In this document: positions 14,420-22,299 of the stretch, piece by piece
How the letters are laid out: each line of letters opens with the position of its first letter
Numbering within the stretch: position 1 is the stretch's first letter
Assembly: GCA_035462375.1 (NCBI GenBank)
Contig: DATHUJ010000014.1
Coordinates: 1 to 30,180, forward strand
Reading direction: 5' to 3'
DNA length: 30,180 bases
From: DASTQL01 sp035462375
GTDB lineage: Bacteria > Actinomycetota > Actinomycetes > Jiangellales > Jiangellaceae
Notes under the pieces: generated by a model
What the model saw: only the letters and a program-made list of their open reading frames with translations
The model's database searches: none
Told to the model about the DNA's origin: nothing
Translations under genes and position numbers: made by a program

Positions 14420-16678
14420 ATGGCGACCACGCCGGAGCCCGCCGCGACTGTCCAGGAGCTCGATGCCTGGCGCGGCTTCCGCGGCCGGGGATGGCGCGAC
14501 GCCATCGACGTCCGCAGGTTCATCGTCGACAACTACTCGCCGTACGAGGACGGGCCGGACTTCCTGGCCGGGCCGACCGCGCGCACCAAGCAGGTCTGGG
14601 CCCACCTCCTCGAGCTCATGGAGGTGGAGCGCGAGCACGGCATCCTCGACGTCGACACGCACACCCCGTCGACCATCACGTCGCACGCGCCCGGTCACCT
14701 CGACGGCGAGATCGTCGTCGGGCTCCAGACCGACGCCCCGCTGAAACGTGCGATCATGCCCAACGGCGGGTGGCGAGTGGTCGAGAACGGCCTGAAGGCC
14801 TACGGCTACGAGCCGGACCCCGACGTGAAGAAGATCTTCACGGCCTACCGCAAGACGCACAACGACGGGGTGTTCGACGCCTACACCGCGCCGATCAGGT
14901 CCGCCCGGGCGAGTGGCGTCATCACCGGCCTGCCGGACGCGTACGGGCGGGGGCGGATCATCGGCGACTACCGCCGGCTCGCGCTGTACGGGCTGGACCG
15001 GCTGGTCGAGGTCAAGCACGAGGAGCGGGCGGCGCTCGACGACGCCTTCTCCACCGACGCGGTGATCCGCGACCGCGAGGAGCTGGCCGAGCAGATCCGC
15101 GCGCTGGAGGAGCTGCGGCAGATGGCGGCGTCCTACGGCATCGACGTCGCCCGGCCGGCTCGAACCGCGTACGAGGCGGTGCAGTGGCTCTACCTGGCCT
15201 ACCTCGCGGCGGTCAAGGAGCAGAACGGTGCCGCCATGTCCCTGGGCCGGGTGAGCACGTTCCTCGACGTCTACCTCGAGCGGGACATGGCCGAGGGGCG
15301 GCTCACCGAGGAGCAGGCGCAGGAACTGGTCGACGACTTCGTCATCAAGCTGCGCATCGTCCGCTTCCTGCGCACCCCGGAGTACGACGCGCTCTTCTCC
15401 GGCGACCCCACCTGGGTGACGGAGTCGATCGGCGGCATGGGGTCGGACGGGCGCACACTCGTGACGCGCACGTCGTTCCGCTTCCTGCAGACGCTCTACA
15501 ACCTCGGCCCCGCTCCTGAGCCCAACCTCACCGTCTTCTGGTCACCGCAGCTGCCGGAGGGGTTCAAGCGGTTCGCCGCCAAGGCGTCGGTCGACACCAG
15601 CGCAATCCAGTACGAGAACGACGAGCTGATGCGCCCGCGCTTCGGTGACGACACCGCGATCGCCTGCTGCGTGTCGGCGATGCCGGTGGGCAAGCAGATG
15701 CAGTTCTTCGGCGCACGGGTCAACCTGGCCAAGACGCTGCTGTACGCGATCAACGGCGGCCGCGACGAGGTCAACGGCAAGCAGGTCGGGCCGGTCCGAC
15801 AGCCGGTGGACGGCGACGTCCTCGACTACGACGACGTGATGGCCCGCCTCGACGGCTTCATGGAGTGGCTGGCGGAGACCTACGTCAACGCCCTCAACGT
15901 CATCCACTACATGCACGACAAGTACGCGTACGAGCGAGTGGAGATGGCGCTGCACGACTACGCGCCGCACCGGACGCTGGCCTGCGGGATCGCCGGGCTG
16001 TCCGTGGCCGCCGACTCCTTGTCGGCGATCAGGCACGCGACCGTCCGGCCCGTGCGCGACGACACCGGACTGGTCGTGGACTACGACGTGGACGGCCAGT
16101 TCCCCACGTACGGGAACAACGACGACCGGGTCGACCAGATCGCCGTACGACTGGTCGAGACCTTCATGGAGAAGGTCCGGCACTACCCGGCGTACCGGGA
16201 CGCCCAGCACACCCAGTCGGTGCTGACGATCACCAGCAACGTCGTCTACGGCAAGCACACCGGCAACACCCCGGACGGGCGGCGGGCCGGCGAGCCCTTC
16301 GCGCCGGGCGCGAACCCGATGCACGGCCGCGACCACAAGGGCCTCGTCGCCGCAGCGCTGTCGGTGGCCAAGCTCCCGTACGACGACGCCGAGGACGGGA
16401 TCTCGCTCACGGCGTCCGTGATGCCGGGGACCCTGGGGCGGACGGAGGAGGAGCGCATCTCCACGCTGGTCGGCATCCTCGACGGCTACATGGTCTCCGA
16501 CGGCTTCCACATGAACGTCAACGTGCTCAACCGGGAGACCCTCGTCGAGGCCATGGAGCACCCGGAGCGGTACCCGCAGCTGACCATCCGCGTCTCGGGC
16601 TACGCGGTCAACTTCGTCCGGCTGACGCGTGAGCAGCAGCACGACGTGATCAACCGCACCTTCCACATGAACCTCTAG
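14420..16678 (+). CDS. pflB: Pyruvate formate-lyase (formate C-acetyltransferase), glycyl-radical enzyme
   Basis: 752 aa from ATG 14420, with GAGGAGG 6 nt upstream; the length is close to the 760 of the E. coli enzyme. It converts pyruvate and CoA to acetyl-CoA and formate in the cytoplasm without oxygen. The catalytic Cys pair is in IACCVSAMPVGKQMQF at residues 416-417, and the radical glycine is G727 in IRVSGYAVNFVRLT near the C-terminus; both are canonical. Other family segments are GRGRIIGDYRRLALYG, GKHTGNTPDGRRAGEPFAPG and DGFHMNVNVLNRETL. Complete conservation of catalytic residues marks true PFL, not a diol dehydratase or other glycyl-radical enzyme. The activase gene follows, separated by an unusual tandem repeat. 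No formate transporter is visible in the window. Confidence 0.97.
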   Translation: MATTPEPAATVQELDAWRGFRGRGWRDAIDVRRFIVDNYSPYEDGPDFLAGPTARTKQVWAHLLELMEVEREHGILDVDTHTPSTITSHAPGHLDGEIVVGLQTDAPLKRAIMPNGGWRVVENGLKAYGYEPDPDVKKIFTAYRKTHNDGVFDAYTAPIRSARASGVITGLPDAYGRGRIIGDYRRLALYGLDRLVEVKHEERAALDDAFSTDAVIRDREELAEQIRALEELRQMAASYGIDVARPARTAYEAVQWLYLAYLAAVKEQNGAAMSLGRVSTFLDVYLERDMAEGRLTEEQAQELVDDFVIKLRIVRFLRTPEYDALFSGDPTWVTESIGGMGSDGRTLVTRTSFRFLQTLYNLGPAPEPNLTVFWSPQLPEGFKRFAAKASVDTSAIQYENDELMRPRFGDDTAIACCVSAMPVGKQMQFFGARVNLAKTLLYAINGGRDEVNGKQVGPVRQPVDGDVLDYDDVMARLDGFMEWLAETYVNALNVIHYMHDKYAYERVEMALHDYAPHRTLACGIAGLSVAADSLSAIRHATVRPVRDDTGLVVDYDVDGQFPTYGNNDDRVDQIAVRLVETFMEKVRHYPAYRDAQHTQSVLTITSNVVYGKHTGNTPDGRRAGEPFAPGANPMHGRDHKGLVAAALSVAKLPYDDAEDGISLTASVMPGTLGRTEEERISTLVGILDGYMVSDGFHMNVNVLNRETLVEAMEHPERYPQLTIRVSGYAVNFVRLTREQQHDVINRTFHMNL

Positions 16679-16780
16679 CCACACAAACCTTCCAACCACA
16701 CCAACCTTCCAACCACACGAACCGTCCAGCCACACGAACCGTCCAGCCACACGAACCCTCTAGCCAAACGAGCCTCCATT
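16663..16780 (+). repeat. 17-bp tandem repeat array, apparently derived from the pflB 3' end
   Basis: Five full 17-bp units fill 16679-16763: two early variants ending TTCCAA, two identical copies of CCACACGAACCGTCCAG (16713-16729 and 16730-16746), and CCACACGAACCCTCTAG. A degenerate unit (16764-16780) runs into the activase start. The last 16 bases of pflB, CCACATGAACCTCTAG including its stop, are a further variant differing from unit five by one substitution and one missing C. The array therefore seems to have arisen by duplication of the gene end. It carries no ribosome site and no strong hairpin. Confidence 0.85.
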
Positions 16781-17603
16781 GCCGGACCACCGCCTGCGCT
16801 CCGGGACCGGCGGGACCGCCGACGCGGCCCCGCCTGCCGGCCTGCCCGCCCTCGACGAGGCCGGTGAGGTGCTGACCGGCTTCATCCACTCGGCCGAGAC
16901 CACCGGCACGGTCAACGGGCCCGGCGTGCGCTACACGCTCTACCTGTCAGGCTGCCCTCTGCGGTGCCTCTACTGTCACAACCCGGACACCTGGGAGATG
17001 CGTCTGGGCGAGCGGGTACACGTCGATCGGGTGGTCGAGGACGTCGGGAAGTTCCTCGTCTTCCTTCGGACCACCGGGGGCGGGCTGACCGCGAGCGGCG
17101 GCGAGCCGCTCCTGCAGCCGGGGTTCCTGCTCACGCTCTTCCGGCGGGTCAAGGAGCGCTGGGGACTGCACACCGCGCTGGACACCTCCGGCAACCTGGG
17201 CGCGCGAGCCACGGATGAGCTGCTCGACGTCACCGACCTGGTGCTCCTGGACGTGAAGTCGGGGCGTCCGGACACCTACCGCCGGGTCACCGGTGCGGAG
17301 CTGGCACCGACGCTGGACTTCGGTCGCCGGCTCGCCGCCCGCGGCAACCGGACGTGGGTCCGGTACGTGCTGGTACCGGGCCACACCGATGCGCCGGAGG
17401 ACCTGGCGGCGGTCGCGGACTACGTCGCGTCGCTGGGCGAACCGGTGGAGCGGGTCGAAGTCCTCCCGTACCACGACCTGGGCACGCACAAGTATGCCGA
17501 GCTCGGCCTCCCGTACCCTCTCGTCGGCGTCCCCGGGCCGACAGCAGAGCAGGTGGAGGCGGCGCGGACGACGTTCCGCGAGCGGGGTCTCGTGGTCCTC
17601 TGA
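16779..17603 (+). CDS. pflA: Pyruvate formate-lyase-activating enzyme (radical SAM)
   Basis: 274 aa from TTG 16779, or 244 aa from GTG 16869, which matches the length of the E. coli activase and has GAGG/GGTGAG just upstream; the true start is uncertain. The radical-SAM cluster motif is C59-x3-C63-x2-C66 in LSGCPLRCLYCHNPDTWEM. TASGGEPLLQPGF is the SAM-binding GGE motif, followed by LDTSGNLGARATDELLD and VLLDVKSGRPDTYRRVTG. The N-terminal FIHSAETTGTVNGPGVRYTL is the standard substrate-side start of PFL activases. The enzyme installs the glycyl radical on G727 of the upstream PFL. The gap between the two genes is filled by the 17-bp repeat array. Confidence 0.95.
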   Translation: MPDHRLRSGTGGTADAAPPAGLPALDEAGEVLTGFIHSAETTGTVNGPGVRYTLYLSGCPLRCLYCHNPDTWEMRLGERVHVDRVVEDVGKFLVFLRTTGGGLTASGGEPLLQPGFLLTLFRRVKERWGLHTALDTSGNLGARATDELLDVTDLVLLDVKSGRPDTYRRVTGAELAPTLDFGRRLAARGNRTWVRYVLVPGHTDAPEDLAAVADYVASLGEPVERVEVLPYHDLGTHKYAELGLPYPLVGVPGPTAEQVEAARTTFRERGLVVL

Positions 17604-17665
17604 CCGTCTGGCGGCGGGGCCGGGGCGACGGACGCGGCTGGTCGGCTGCAGCCGTGCACCGGGTC

Positions 17666-18118
17666 TCAGTCTGCCGACTCGACGAGCTCGCGGAGTCTGT
17701 CGAGGCTGTCCTTCCACCCGTCGCGGTGCAGGTCGAGCCGTGCCGCGGTGGCGAAGCCGTCGTGCCGCAGTGCCACCTCTGTGGCGTCTCCGACGGCCCT
17801 CAGGGACAGCGCCACCACCGTCTCCCGGTCGTCCGGGTCGGGTGGCTCCCAGCGGAAGGTGTAGGCGAGGCGGCTGGGTGGGTCCACCTCGCAGAACTCC
17901 CCCGCCAGGTGAAACGCCTCCCCGTCCGGCGGCTGCATGGTGAAGCGGTAGCGGCCTCCCACCGCGAGGTCGAGCTCGATCCGGGGTGTGGTGAAGCCGT
18001 GGGGTCCCCACCACTCGCCCAGCTCGGCAGGATCGGTCAGCGCGGTGAAGACCCGCCCACGCGGTGCGTCGAGGACACGGGTCAGCTCGAGCACCAGTCC
18101 GGCCGATCGCCCCACCAC
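17666..18118 (-). CDS. SRPBCC-family protein (AHSA1-like START domain)
   Basis: 150 aa. The open frame extends far upstream, but homology begins at LVLELTRVLDAPRGRVFTAL, so tandem GTG codons at 18118/18115 are taken as the start; GGGAG lies about 11 nt before. Typical order: DPAELGEWWGPHGFTTPRIE, then LAVGGRYRFTMQPPDGEAFH, the strand LAYTFRWEPPDPDDRETVVA, and a C-terminal helix DGWKDSLDRLRELVE that closes the hydrophobic cavity. Such AHSA1-like proteins are single-domain and of unknown ligand; they are often paired with ArsR regulators, but none is visible here. It converges on the PFL activase gene with 62 nt between the stops. Confidence 0.87.
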   Translation of the reverse strand: MVGRSAGLVLELTRVLDAPRGRVFTALTDPAELGEWWGPHGFTTPRIELDLAVGGRYRFTMQPPDGEAFHLAGEFCEVDPPSRLAYTFRWEPPDPDDRETVVALSLRAVGDATEVALRHDGFATAARLDLHRDGWKDSLDRLRELVESAD

Positions 18119-18141
18119 GGCCCGAGTCTCCCACCGGCCAG

Positions 18142-18264
18142 GACGAGCGGGAGACCCTCCGTACGGCCCTCCCCCGACAACTCGACGCTGGTGGCCATCC
18201 TGGCCGGCACGGCGATCGGGCTGGTGCTGGCGCACTGGCTGGCGTTCCGCCGTACGCCAGCTCC
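18142..18264 (+). pseudogene. Possible remnant of a small membrane protein gene (frameshifted)
   Basis: Two frames together read like one peptide: DERETLRTAL in one frame, then DNSTLVAILAGTAIGLVLAH and WLAFRR one base shifted, changing near 18170. The second part is a clear hydrophobic helix ending in a positive patch. There is no start codon with a ribosome site, and the frame runs on into the antisense of the desaturase gene. I read it as an eroded 5' fragment of a membrane protein gene. It may also be chance. Confidence 0.3.
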
Positions 18265-18288
18265 ACGTCAGACGACCATGCGGCGTCG

Positions 18289-19365
18289 TCAGCGCAGCTC
18301 TGCTGCGAGGGGGCACTGGAACGGGTCCCGGGCACGGAGTCCCACGTTGTTCAGGTAGCCGACGACGATCCCGTACGAGGTGAGGAGTCCGACCTCGGTG
18401 TACCCGATCCCGTGTCGTGCGCAGTACTCGCGGACCAGCGGCTGGACCAGCTTCAGATTGGGGCGGGGCATGCTCGGGAACAGGTGGTGCTCGATCTGGT
18501 AGTTGAGTCCGCCCAGCGCGAAGTCGACGAAGAGCCCCCCGCGGACGTTGCGGGACATGAGCACCTGGCGGCGCAGGAAGTCGATCTTCATGGTCTTGGG
18601 AACGATGGGCATTCCCTTGTGGTTGGGCGCGAAGGCCCCGCCCAGGCAGACACCGAACACGCCCATCTGGACCACGAAGAAGGCGAGCGCCATACCCAGT
18701 GGCAGTACCAGCAGCAGCACTGCGACGTACGCCACGAGCCGGACGAGGACGATGGCGGCCTCCTTGCGCTGGTGGGGAACGGTCCCCGGGCGGAGGAGCA
18801 CTGCCAGGCTGGCCCAGTGCAGGGCCAAGCCCTCGAAGGTGAGGAGGGGGAAGAACAGCCACCCCTGCCGAGCGGCGAGCCACCGCCCCAGCGGACCGCG
18901 GCCGGCGACCGCTGCCGGCGTGAAGGCGATGGCTCCGGGGGAGATGTCCGGGTCCCGGCCTTCCTGGTTGGGTGCAGCGTGGTGCCGGTTGTGCTTGTCC
19001 CGCCACCATCCGTAGCTGAGACCGGCGAACGCGCCACCGAGGACCCGGGCGGTCCACTCGTTCCACCCCGCCGACGCGAACATCTGGCGATGGGCACCGT
19101 CGTGCGCCAGGAATCCGAACTGCGTGCACACGACGCCCAGGGCCGCGGCCAGCAGGAGTTGCAGCCAGGAGGGCCCGAGCAGGAAGAAGCCGGCCCAGAT
19201 GCCACCGAAGGCCGCGGTCGCGAGGGCGATCCGGCTCCAGTAGTACGCGTACCGGCGGCGGAGCAGGCCCTGCTCGCGCACCCGACGGGCCAGGTCGGTG
19301 TAAAGGCTCGTGTGGCGATCAGCCGGAGACGGCGGTCGAGGTGTGTGGGTCGTGGTCGACTGCAT
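18289..19365 (-). CDS. Membrane fatty-acid desaturase (front-end/acyl-lipid type)
   Basis: 358 aa from ATG 19365, with AAGGGG 9 nt upstream; the frame is open 75 codons further but without a ribosome site or homology. The three histidine boxes that bind the di-iron centre are H88-DGA-H92, H125-NR-HH129 and Q290-IE-HH294; the Gln in the last box is typical of front-end and linoleoyl-CoA-type desaturases. Hydrophobic pairs lie at residues about 45-80 (IALATAAFGGIWAGFFLLG) and about 205-245 (LVRLVAYVAVLLLVLPLGMA). It inserts a double bond into membrane acyl chains using oxygen and reduced ferredoxin; no reductase gene is in the window. The role is probably membrane fluidity adjustment. Confidence 0.93.
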   Translation of the reverse strand: MQSTTTHTPRPPSPADRHTSLYTDLARRVREQGLLRRRYAYYWSRIALATAAFGGIWAGFFLLGPSWLQLLLAAALGVVCTQFGFLAHDGAHRQMFASAGWNEWTARVLGGAFAGLSYGWWRDKHNRHHAAPNQEGRDPDISPGAIAFTPAAVAGRGPLGRWLAARQGWLFFPLLTFEGLALHWASLAVLLRPGTVPHQRKEAAIVLVRLVAYVAVLLLVLPLGMALAFFVVQMGVFGVCLGGAFAPNHKGMPIVPKTMKIDFLRRQVLMSRNVRGGLFVDFALGGLNYQIEHHLFPSMPRPNLKLVQPLVREYCARHGIGYTEVGLLTSYGIVVGYLNNVGLRARDPFQCPLAAELR

Positions 19366-19683
19366 CGTTGGTCGCCCCTTGTCGGGTGCTCGGGCATCGA
19401 CGTCCTGCATGGACTGGTGGCGGCCGGGCTGGTCTCGCTCCGGAAGCGGGGTGCGCTGGGCGCTGTGGTGCTCCACCCTGGCCGGCGTCGACGTTCCGGT
19501 CGGAGGGGCTGGCGACACCGGATGAACGAGGGTCATGTCGCCGCTCCCGGCACGTCGCTGACGGACGATGAGCTGCCGGGTCCGGGGCAACGGCGCGTCG
19601 CGAGGTCAAGATCACCGGCCTCCGCGCCCGAACCCAGCCTAGGGAGGGATCGGTGCTCAGGCAACCGCGGGTCCAGCGCTCGC
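19366..19683. other. Intergenic stretch of about 320 nt, no gene recognised
   Basis: Between the desaturase start and the stop of the first GAF-ANTAR gene. The minus frame of the desaturase stays open for 75 codons here, but its translation is low-complexity and unlike the family. No convincing promoter, hairpin or RNA was found. It probably holds the desaturase promoter. Confidence 0.5.
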
Positions 19684-20454
19684 TCAGGCGCCGGCGAGCA
19701 CCCGTGGGTCGATCGAGCCGTCCACGACAGAGGAGGCGACGGTGGTCAGGGCGATGCCGTTGCGCCTGGCGTGGGAGCGCATCCGCACGAATGCCTCGGC
19801 GACGCTGATGCTCGCGCGGGAGGCCAGCATGCCCTTGGCCTGCTCCACCAGGACCCGGCTGTTCAGCGCGGTCTGGAGCTGTTCGGAGAGGATCGTCTGC
19901 TCTCGCAGGCTTCGTTCCTGCAACAGCCCGATGGTCGCTACGTCCGCCATCGCCTGACCCACCGCGAGGTCGTCCACGTCCAGCTGGACCGGTCGATCGG
20001 TGAACAGGTTCAGCGCTCCGATCACCTGACCGCGCAGCCGCATCGGCAAGGCGTGGGTGGCACCGAACCCGGCCTCCTCAGCGGCGGCGGTGAAGCTGGG
20101 CCACCGCTCGCGGGCCTCGGTCAGGTCGACGTTGGTAATGGCCGAGCCGGTGGCGTAGGAGTCCAGGCACGGCCCCTCCTCGTGCTGGAGCTCGAAGAGC
20201 TCCAGCAGCCGCGCCCGCTCGACGCTGGAGGCCATCAGCTGCAACCCGCCGCGCTGGTCGGCCAACATCAACCCGGCTGCATCGGCGTGCAGCAGCTCGA
20301 CGCATCGCTCGGTGAGCATCTGGAGAAAGTCCACCACGTCGAAGTTGTCGACGAGGGTGTCCGCAAGCTCGACGAAGACCTGCGCAAGTCGCTGGGTACC
20401 GCCGTCCATCCGCTCTCCGTCCCCGGCCGGTCCGTCTGGACCCGAACCGTTCAT
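19684..20454 (-). CDS. GAF-ANTAR regulator (putative RNA-binding antiterminator), second gene of pair
   Basis: 256 aa. The GAF domain lies at residues about 20-165: LAQVFVELADTLVDNFDVVD, LLHADAAGLMLADQRGGLQL, the conserved EEGPCLDSYATG, and THALPMRLRGQVIGALNLF. The ANTAR domain lies at about 190-245: LNSRVLVEQAKGMLASRASI, then SVAEAFVRMRSHARRNG, with the helix-helix-helix spacing and VEQAKGML signature. ANTAR domains bind two-hairpin RNA targets and prevent transcription termination; the GAF domain senses a ligand or redox state. The start codon overlaps the stop of the upstream GAF-ANTAR gene (ATGA), so both are made from one message and may work as a heterodimer (inference). No sensor kinase is nearby. 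Confidence 0.93.
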   Translation of the reverse strand: MNGSGPDGPAGDGERMDGGTQRLAQVFVELADTLVDNFDVVDFLQMLTERCVELLHADAAGLMLADQRGGLQLMASSVERARLLELFELQHEEGPCLDSYATGSAITNVDLTEARERWPSFTAAAEEAGFGATHALPMRLRGQVIGALNLFTDRPVQLDVDDLAVGQAMADVATIGLLQERSLREQTILSEQLQTALNSRVLVEQAKGMLASRASISVAEAFVRMRSHARRNGIALTTVASSVVDGSIDPRVLAGA

Positions 20455-21278
20455 CGTGCTCCTCGGTCAGCGTCGCGTATTCGACCGTCCCGGTCGCTGG
20501 AGAAGTGCACCACCCCGGCGAGCACATCGCGGCTCACCACGATGATCGGCTGCTCCGCAGCGTAGGCGCGGGCCTGCAGCAGGACCAGCGCCTGGGTCAG
20601 GGAGACGCCGACCTGCTCGGCGACCATGCCGGTCGCCTGGTGCACCTCGGCGCGGTCCTCGAGCACCGGGATCGCCCCAGGACCCGAGCCGTCGTCCGGG
20701 TCTCGCTGGCCCTGCAGGTGCAGCAGGATGGTGATCGCCGCATCGGCGAAGGAGAGGGCCTCGGCCAGCTCGTCGGAGGACAGCACTCCCGACCGGTCCC
20801 GATAGAGGTCGAGCACCCCGACCCGAACGGCTCCCACCTGGAGAGGCAACGCGAAGATCGCCCGGATCCCGGCCTCCAGGGCGCCGGCGGAGAACCCCGG
20901 CCACCGGGCCGGACCGGTGCGAGCCAGGTCCGGCGCCAGGATCGGCCGACCGGTCCTGGACGAGTCCACACAGGGGCCTTCCCCCAGGGCGAACTGCAGT
21001 TCTTCCATCGTGGCTGCCGGGCCGTCGGTAGCAGCCACCGTCCCCGCGGGACCGGCATCGGTCATCAGCGACATGGCCGCACCGGTCACCGGCAGAGCCA
21101 GGGCGCAGGCCTCGACCAGTCGCTGCGGGAGATCCTGTTCCTGGGCGGCGCCGTTCGCGATCCCGGCCAGGATCTCGATCACCCGCAGCGGCGCCACCGT
21201 CCACCGCCCTCCGCCTGCACCTCGGGCCACGACCGCCCAGCGCCGCGGCCTTTCGGTCCCGTCCGTGGCACGCGGCAA
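20451..21278 (-). CDS. GAF-ANTAR regulator, first gene of pair
   Basis: Up to 275 aa from 21278. The first 25 or so residues are basic and unlike the family, so a start nearer to APLRVIEILAGIANGAAQEQ is possible. The GAF domain (about 30-175) shows ALPVTGAAMSLMTDAGPAGT, FALGEGPCVDSSRTGRPILA (the EGPC/D motif again) and IFALPLQVGAVRVGVLDLYR. The ANTAR domain (about 205-265) reads EDRAEVHQATGMVAEQVGVS, then LTQALVLLQARAYA. The two neighbours share the domain layout but are clearly diverged, so this is an old duplication. TGA overlaps the ATG of the next gene by four bases. It diverges from the LapA-like gene across 132 nt. Confidence 0.92.
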   Translation of the reverse strand: MPRATDGTERPRRWAVVARGAGGGRWTVAPLRVIEILAGIANGAAQEQDLPQRLVEACALALPVTGAAMSLMTDAGPAGTVAATDGPAATMEELQFALGEGPCVDSSRTGRPILAPDLARTGPARWPGFSAGALEAGIRAIFALPLQVGAVRVGVLDLYRDRSGVLSSDELAEALSFADAAITILLHLQGQRDPDDGSGPGAIPVLEDRAEVHQATGMVAEQVGVSLTQALVLLQARAYAAEQPIIVVSRDVLAGVVHFSSDRDGRIRDADRGAR

Positions 21279-21410
21279 CCCTGGGCACCCGAGGGCACTG
21301 TCTCACGGTCCGCCTCGCGTGCTCATCAATTCGTAGCCCCCGCGCCACGATGAGCCGCCTACAATGGTGGCATCTACCGCGCCGATGACCACGGCGAAGG
21401 AACGGGAGCC

Positions 21411-21758
21411 ATGACGACAGACCCGACGTCGTCGAGCGGGGAAGCCACCGGTCCGCCGGCATCCGGCCCGACGACGCCGACCGAGTCCGGTTCGCCACGA
21501 CCGACGAGGGCAAGCGCAGCGTGGGCAGCTACCGCCGTCGCACTGCTGCTCTTGATCATGCTCATCGTGTTCATGCTGCAGAACACCGCCCGCGTGGAGG
21601 TCCAGTACCTCGGCCTGTCCGGATCCCTGCCGCTGGGCATGGCACTGCTCATCGCCGCGGTCGGTGGCGGAGTCGTGGTCGCCATCGCCGGGATCGCCCG
21701 GGTCACGCAGCTGCGCATGAACGCCCGCCGAGCCAGGCAGCACTCCTCCAGCCCCTGA
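21411..21758 (+). CDS. LapA-like (DUF1049) membrane protein
   Basis: 115 aa from ATG 21411, with AAGGAACGGGAG upstream. A low-complexity Ser/Thr/Pro N-terminus (residues 1-35) is followed by two membrane helices: AAWAATAVALLLLIMLIVFM and MALLIAAVGGGVVVAIAGIA. Between them lies the family signature LQNTARVEVQYLGLSGSLPL. A short basic tail follows (RMNARRARQ). The two-helix arrangement with QNxxxVxxxFL/YL is diagnostic of the LapA/DUF1049 domain. Enterobacterial LapA (YciS) takes part in lipopolysaccharide assembly; in Gram-positives the role is unknown. A TACAAT hexamer at 21360-21365 could be its -10 box, but no -35 stands out. Confidence 0.85.
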   Translation: MTTDPTSSSGEATGPPASGPTTPTESGSPRPTRASAAWAATAVALLLLIMLIVFMLQNTARVEVQYLGLSGSLPLGMALLIAAVGGGVVVAIAGIARVTQLRMNARRARQHSSSP

Positions 21759-21809
21759 AGTCGGCAGGGACGGGCTGTCGAACATCGGCCAGGATTCCGG
21801 CGGACACCA

Positions 21810-21836
21810 TGTCGAGAACCGAGGAGCGGCTGCGTC
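21810..21836 (+). promoter_or_regulatory. Candidate ECF42-type promoter (TGTCGA-N17-CGTC) of the DGPF-sigma operon
   Basis: TGTCGA at 21810-21815 and CGTC at 21833-21836 are 17 nt apart, about 50 nt before the DGPF start. As I recall the published ECF42 work, their target promoters carry TGTCGA at -35 and CG(A/T)C at -10. A second TGTCGA occurs at 21776-21781 without a good partner. The operon encodes an ECF42-like sigma, so autoregulation is likely. Confidence 0.5.
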
Positions 21837-21886
21837 CTTGGGGCGAACGCGGCCACTACGGGCCGCACCGTATCGAGGAGCACATG

Positions 21887-22294
21887 ATGGCCAAGTACCT
21901 GTTGCTCAAGCACTACCGCGGTGGCCCGACGCCGGTGAACGACGTACCGATGGACCGGTGGACGGAGGGGGAGATCGCCGCCCACATGCAGTTCATGCGC
22001 GACTTCGCTGCACGGCTGGAGGGCACCGGCGAGTTCGTCGACGGCCAGGCGCTCTCCCCGGAGGGCACCTTCGTCCGCTACGACGGCGAGGGGCGACCGC
22101 CGGTGACCGACGGCCCCTTCGCGGAGACCAAGGACCTGATCGCGGGCTGGTTCGTGATCGATGTGGATAGCCACGACCGCGCGGTCGAGCTGGCCGGCGA
22201 GCTGTCGGCGGCTCCGGGGGCTGGCGGAAAGCCCATCCACGAGTGGCTGGAGGTGCGCCCCTTCCTGACCGCACCGCCGACCGTCACCGAGTGA
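21887..22294 (+). CDS. YCII-related DGPF-domain protein
   Basis: 135 aa from ATG 21887, with GAGGAG 6 nt upstream; ATG 21884 is too close to that site. It begins MAKYLLLKHYRGG, and the family motif is D75-G76-P77-F78 in PPVTDGPFAETKDLIAGWFV, followed by VIDVDSHDRAVELAGELSAA, a typical ferredoxin-like alpha/beta fold without membrane segments. DGPF proteins are regularly encoded next to ECF42 sigma factors, and here the sigma gene follows 5 nt later. The biochemical role of DGPF proteins is not established; they were once annotated as PhnB-like or dehydrogenase-like. Confidence 0.92.
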   Translation: MAKYLLLKHYRGGPTPVNDVPMDRWTEGEIAAHMQFMRDFAARLEGTGEFVDGQALSPEGTFVRYDGEGRPPVTDGPFAETKDLIAGWFVIDVDSHDRAVELAGELSAAPGAGGKPIHEWLEVRPFLTAPPTVTE

Positions 22295-22299
22295 CATCG

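Noticed and set aside
13147..14532. Long minus-strand frame across the TetR and VOC genes
   Set aside because: It is antisense to two genes with strong family motifs and a good ribosome site, and has no motif of its own.
16663..16780. CRISPR-like array
   Set aside because: Units are 17 bp and directly adjacent with no spacers, and they match the pflB end. It is a tandem repeat.
17637..17655. Terminator between the PFL activase and SRPBCC genes
   Set aside because: Only a short CGGCTGCAGCCG palindrome is present, with no useful stem-loop.
17666..19129. 487-codon minus-strand frame as a fusion protein
   Set aside because: Only the last 150 residues are a real SRPBCC domain; the rest is a shifted frame over the desaturase gene.
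18064..20565. 833-codon open frame on the plus strand
   Set aside because: It lies antisense to the desaturase and GAF-ANTAR genes, has charged low-complexity translation, and is a by-product of high GC at third positions.
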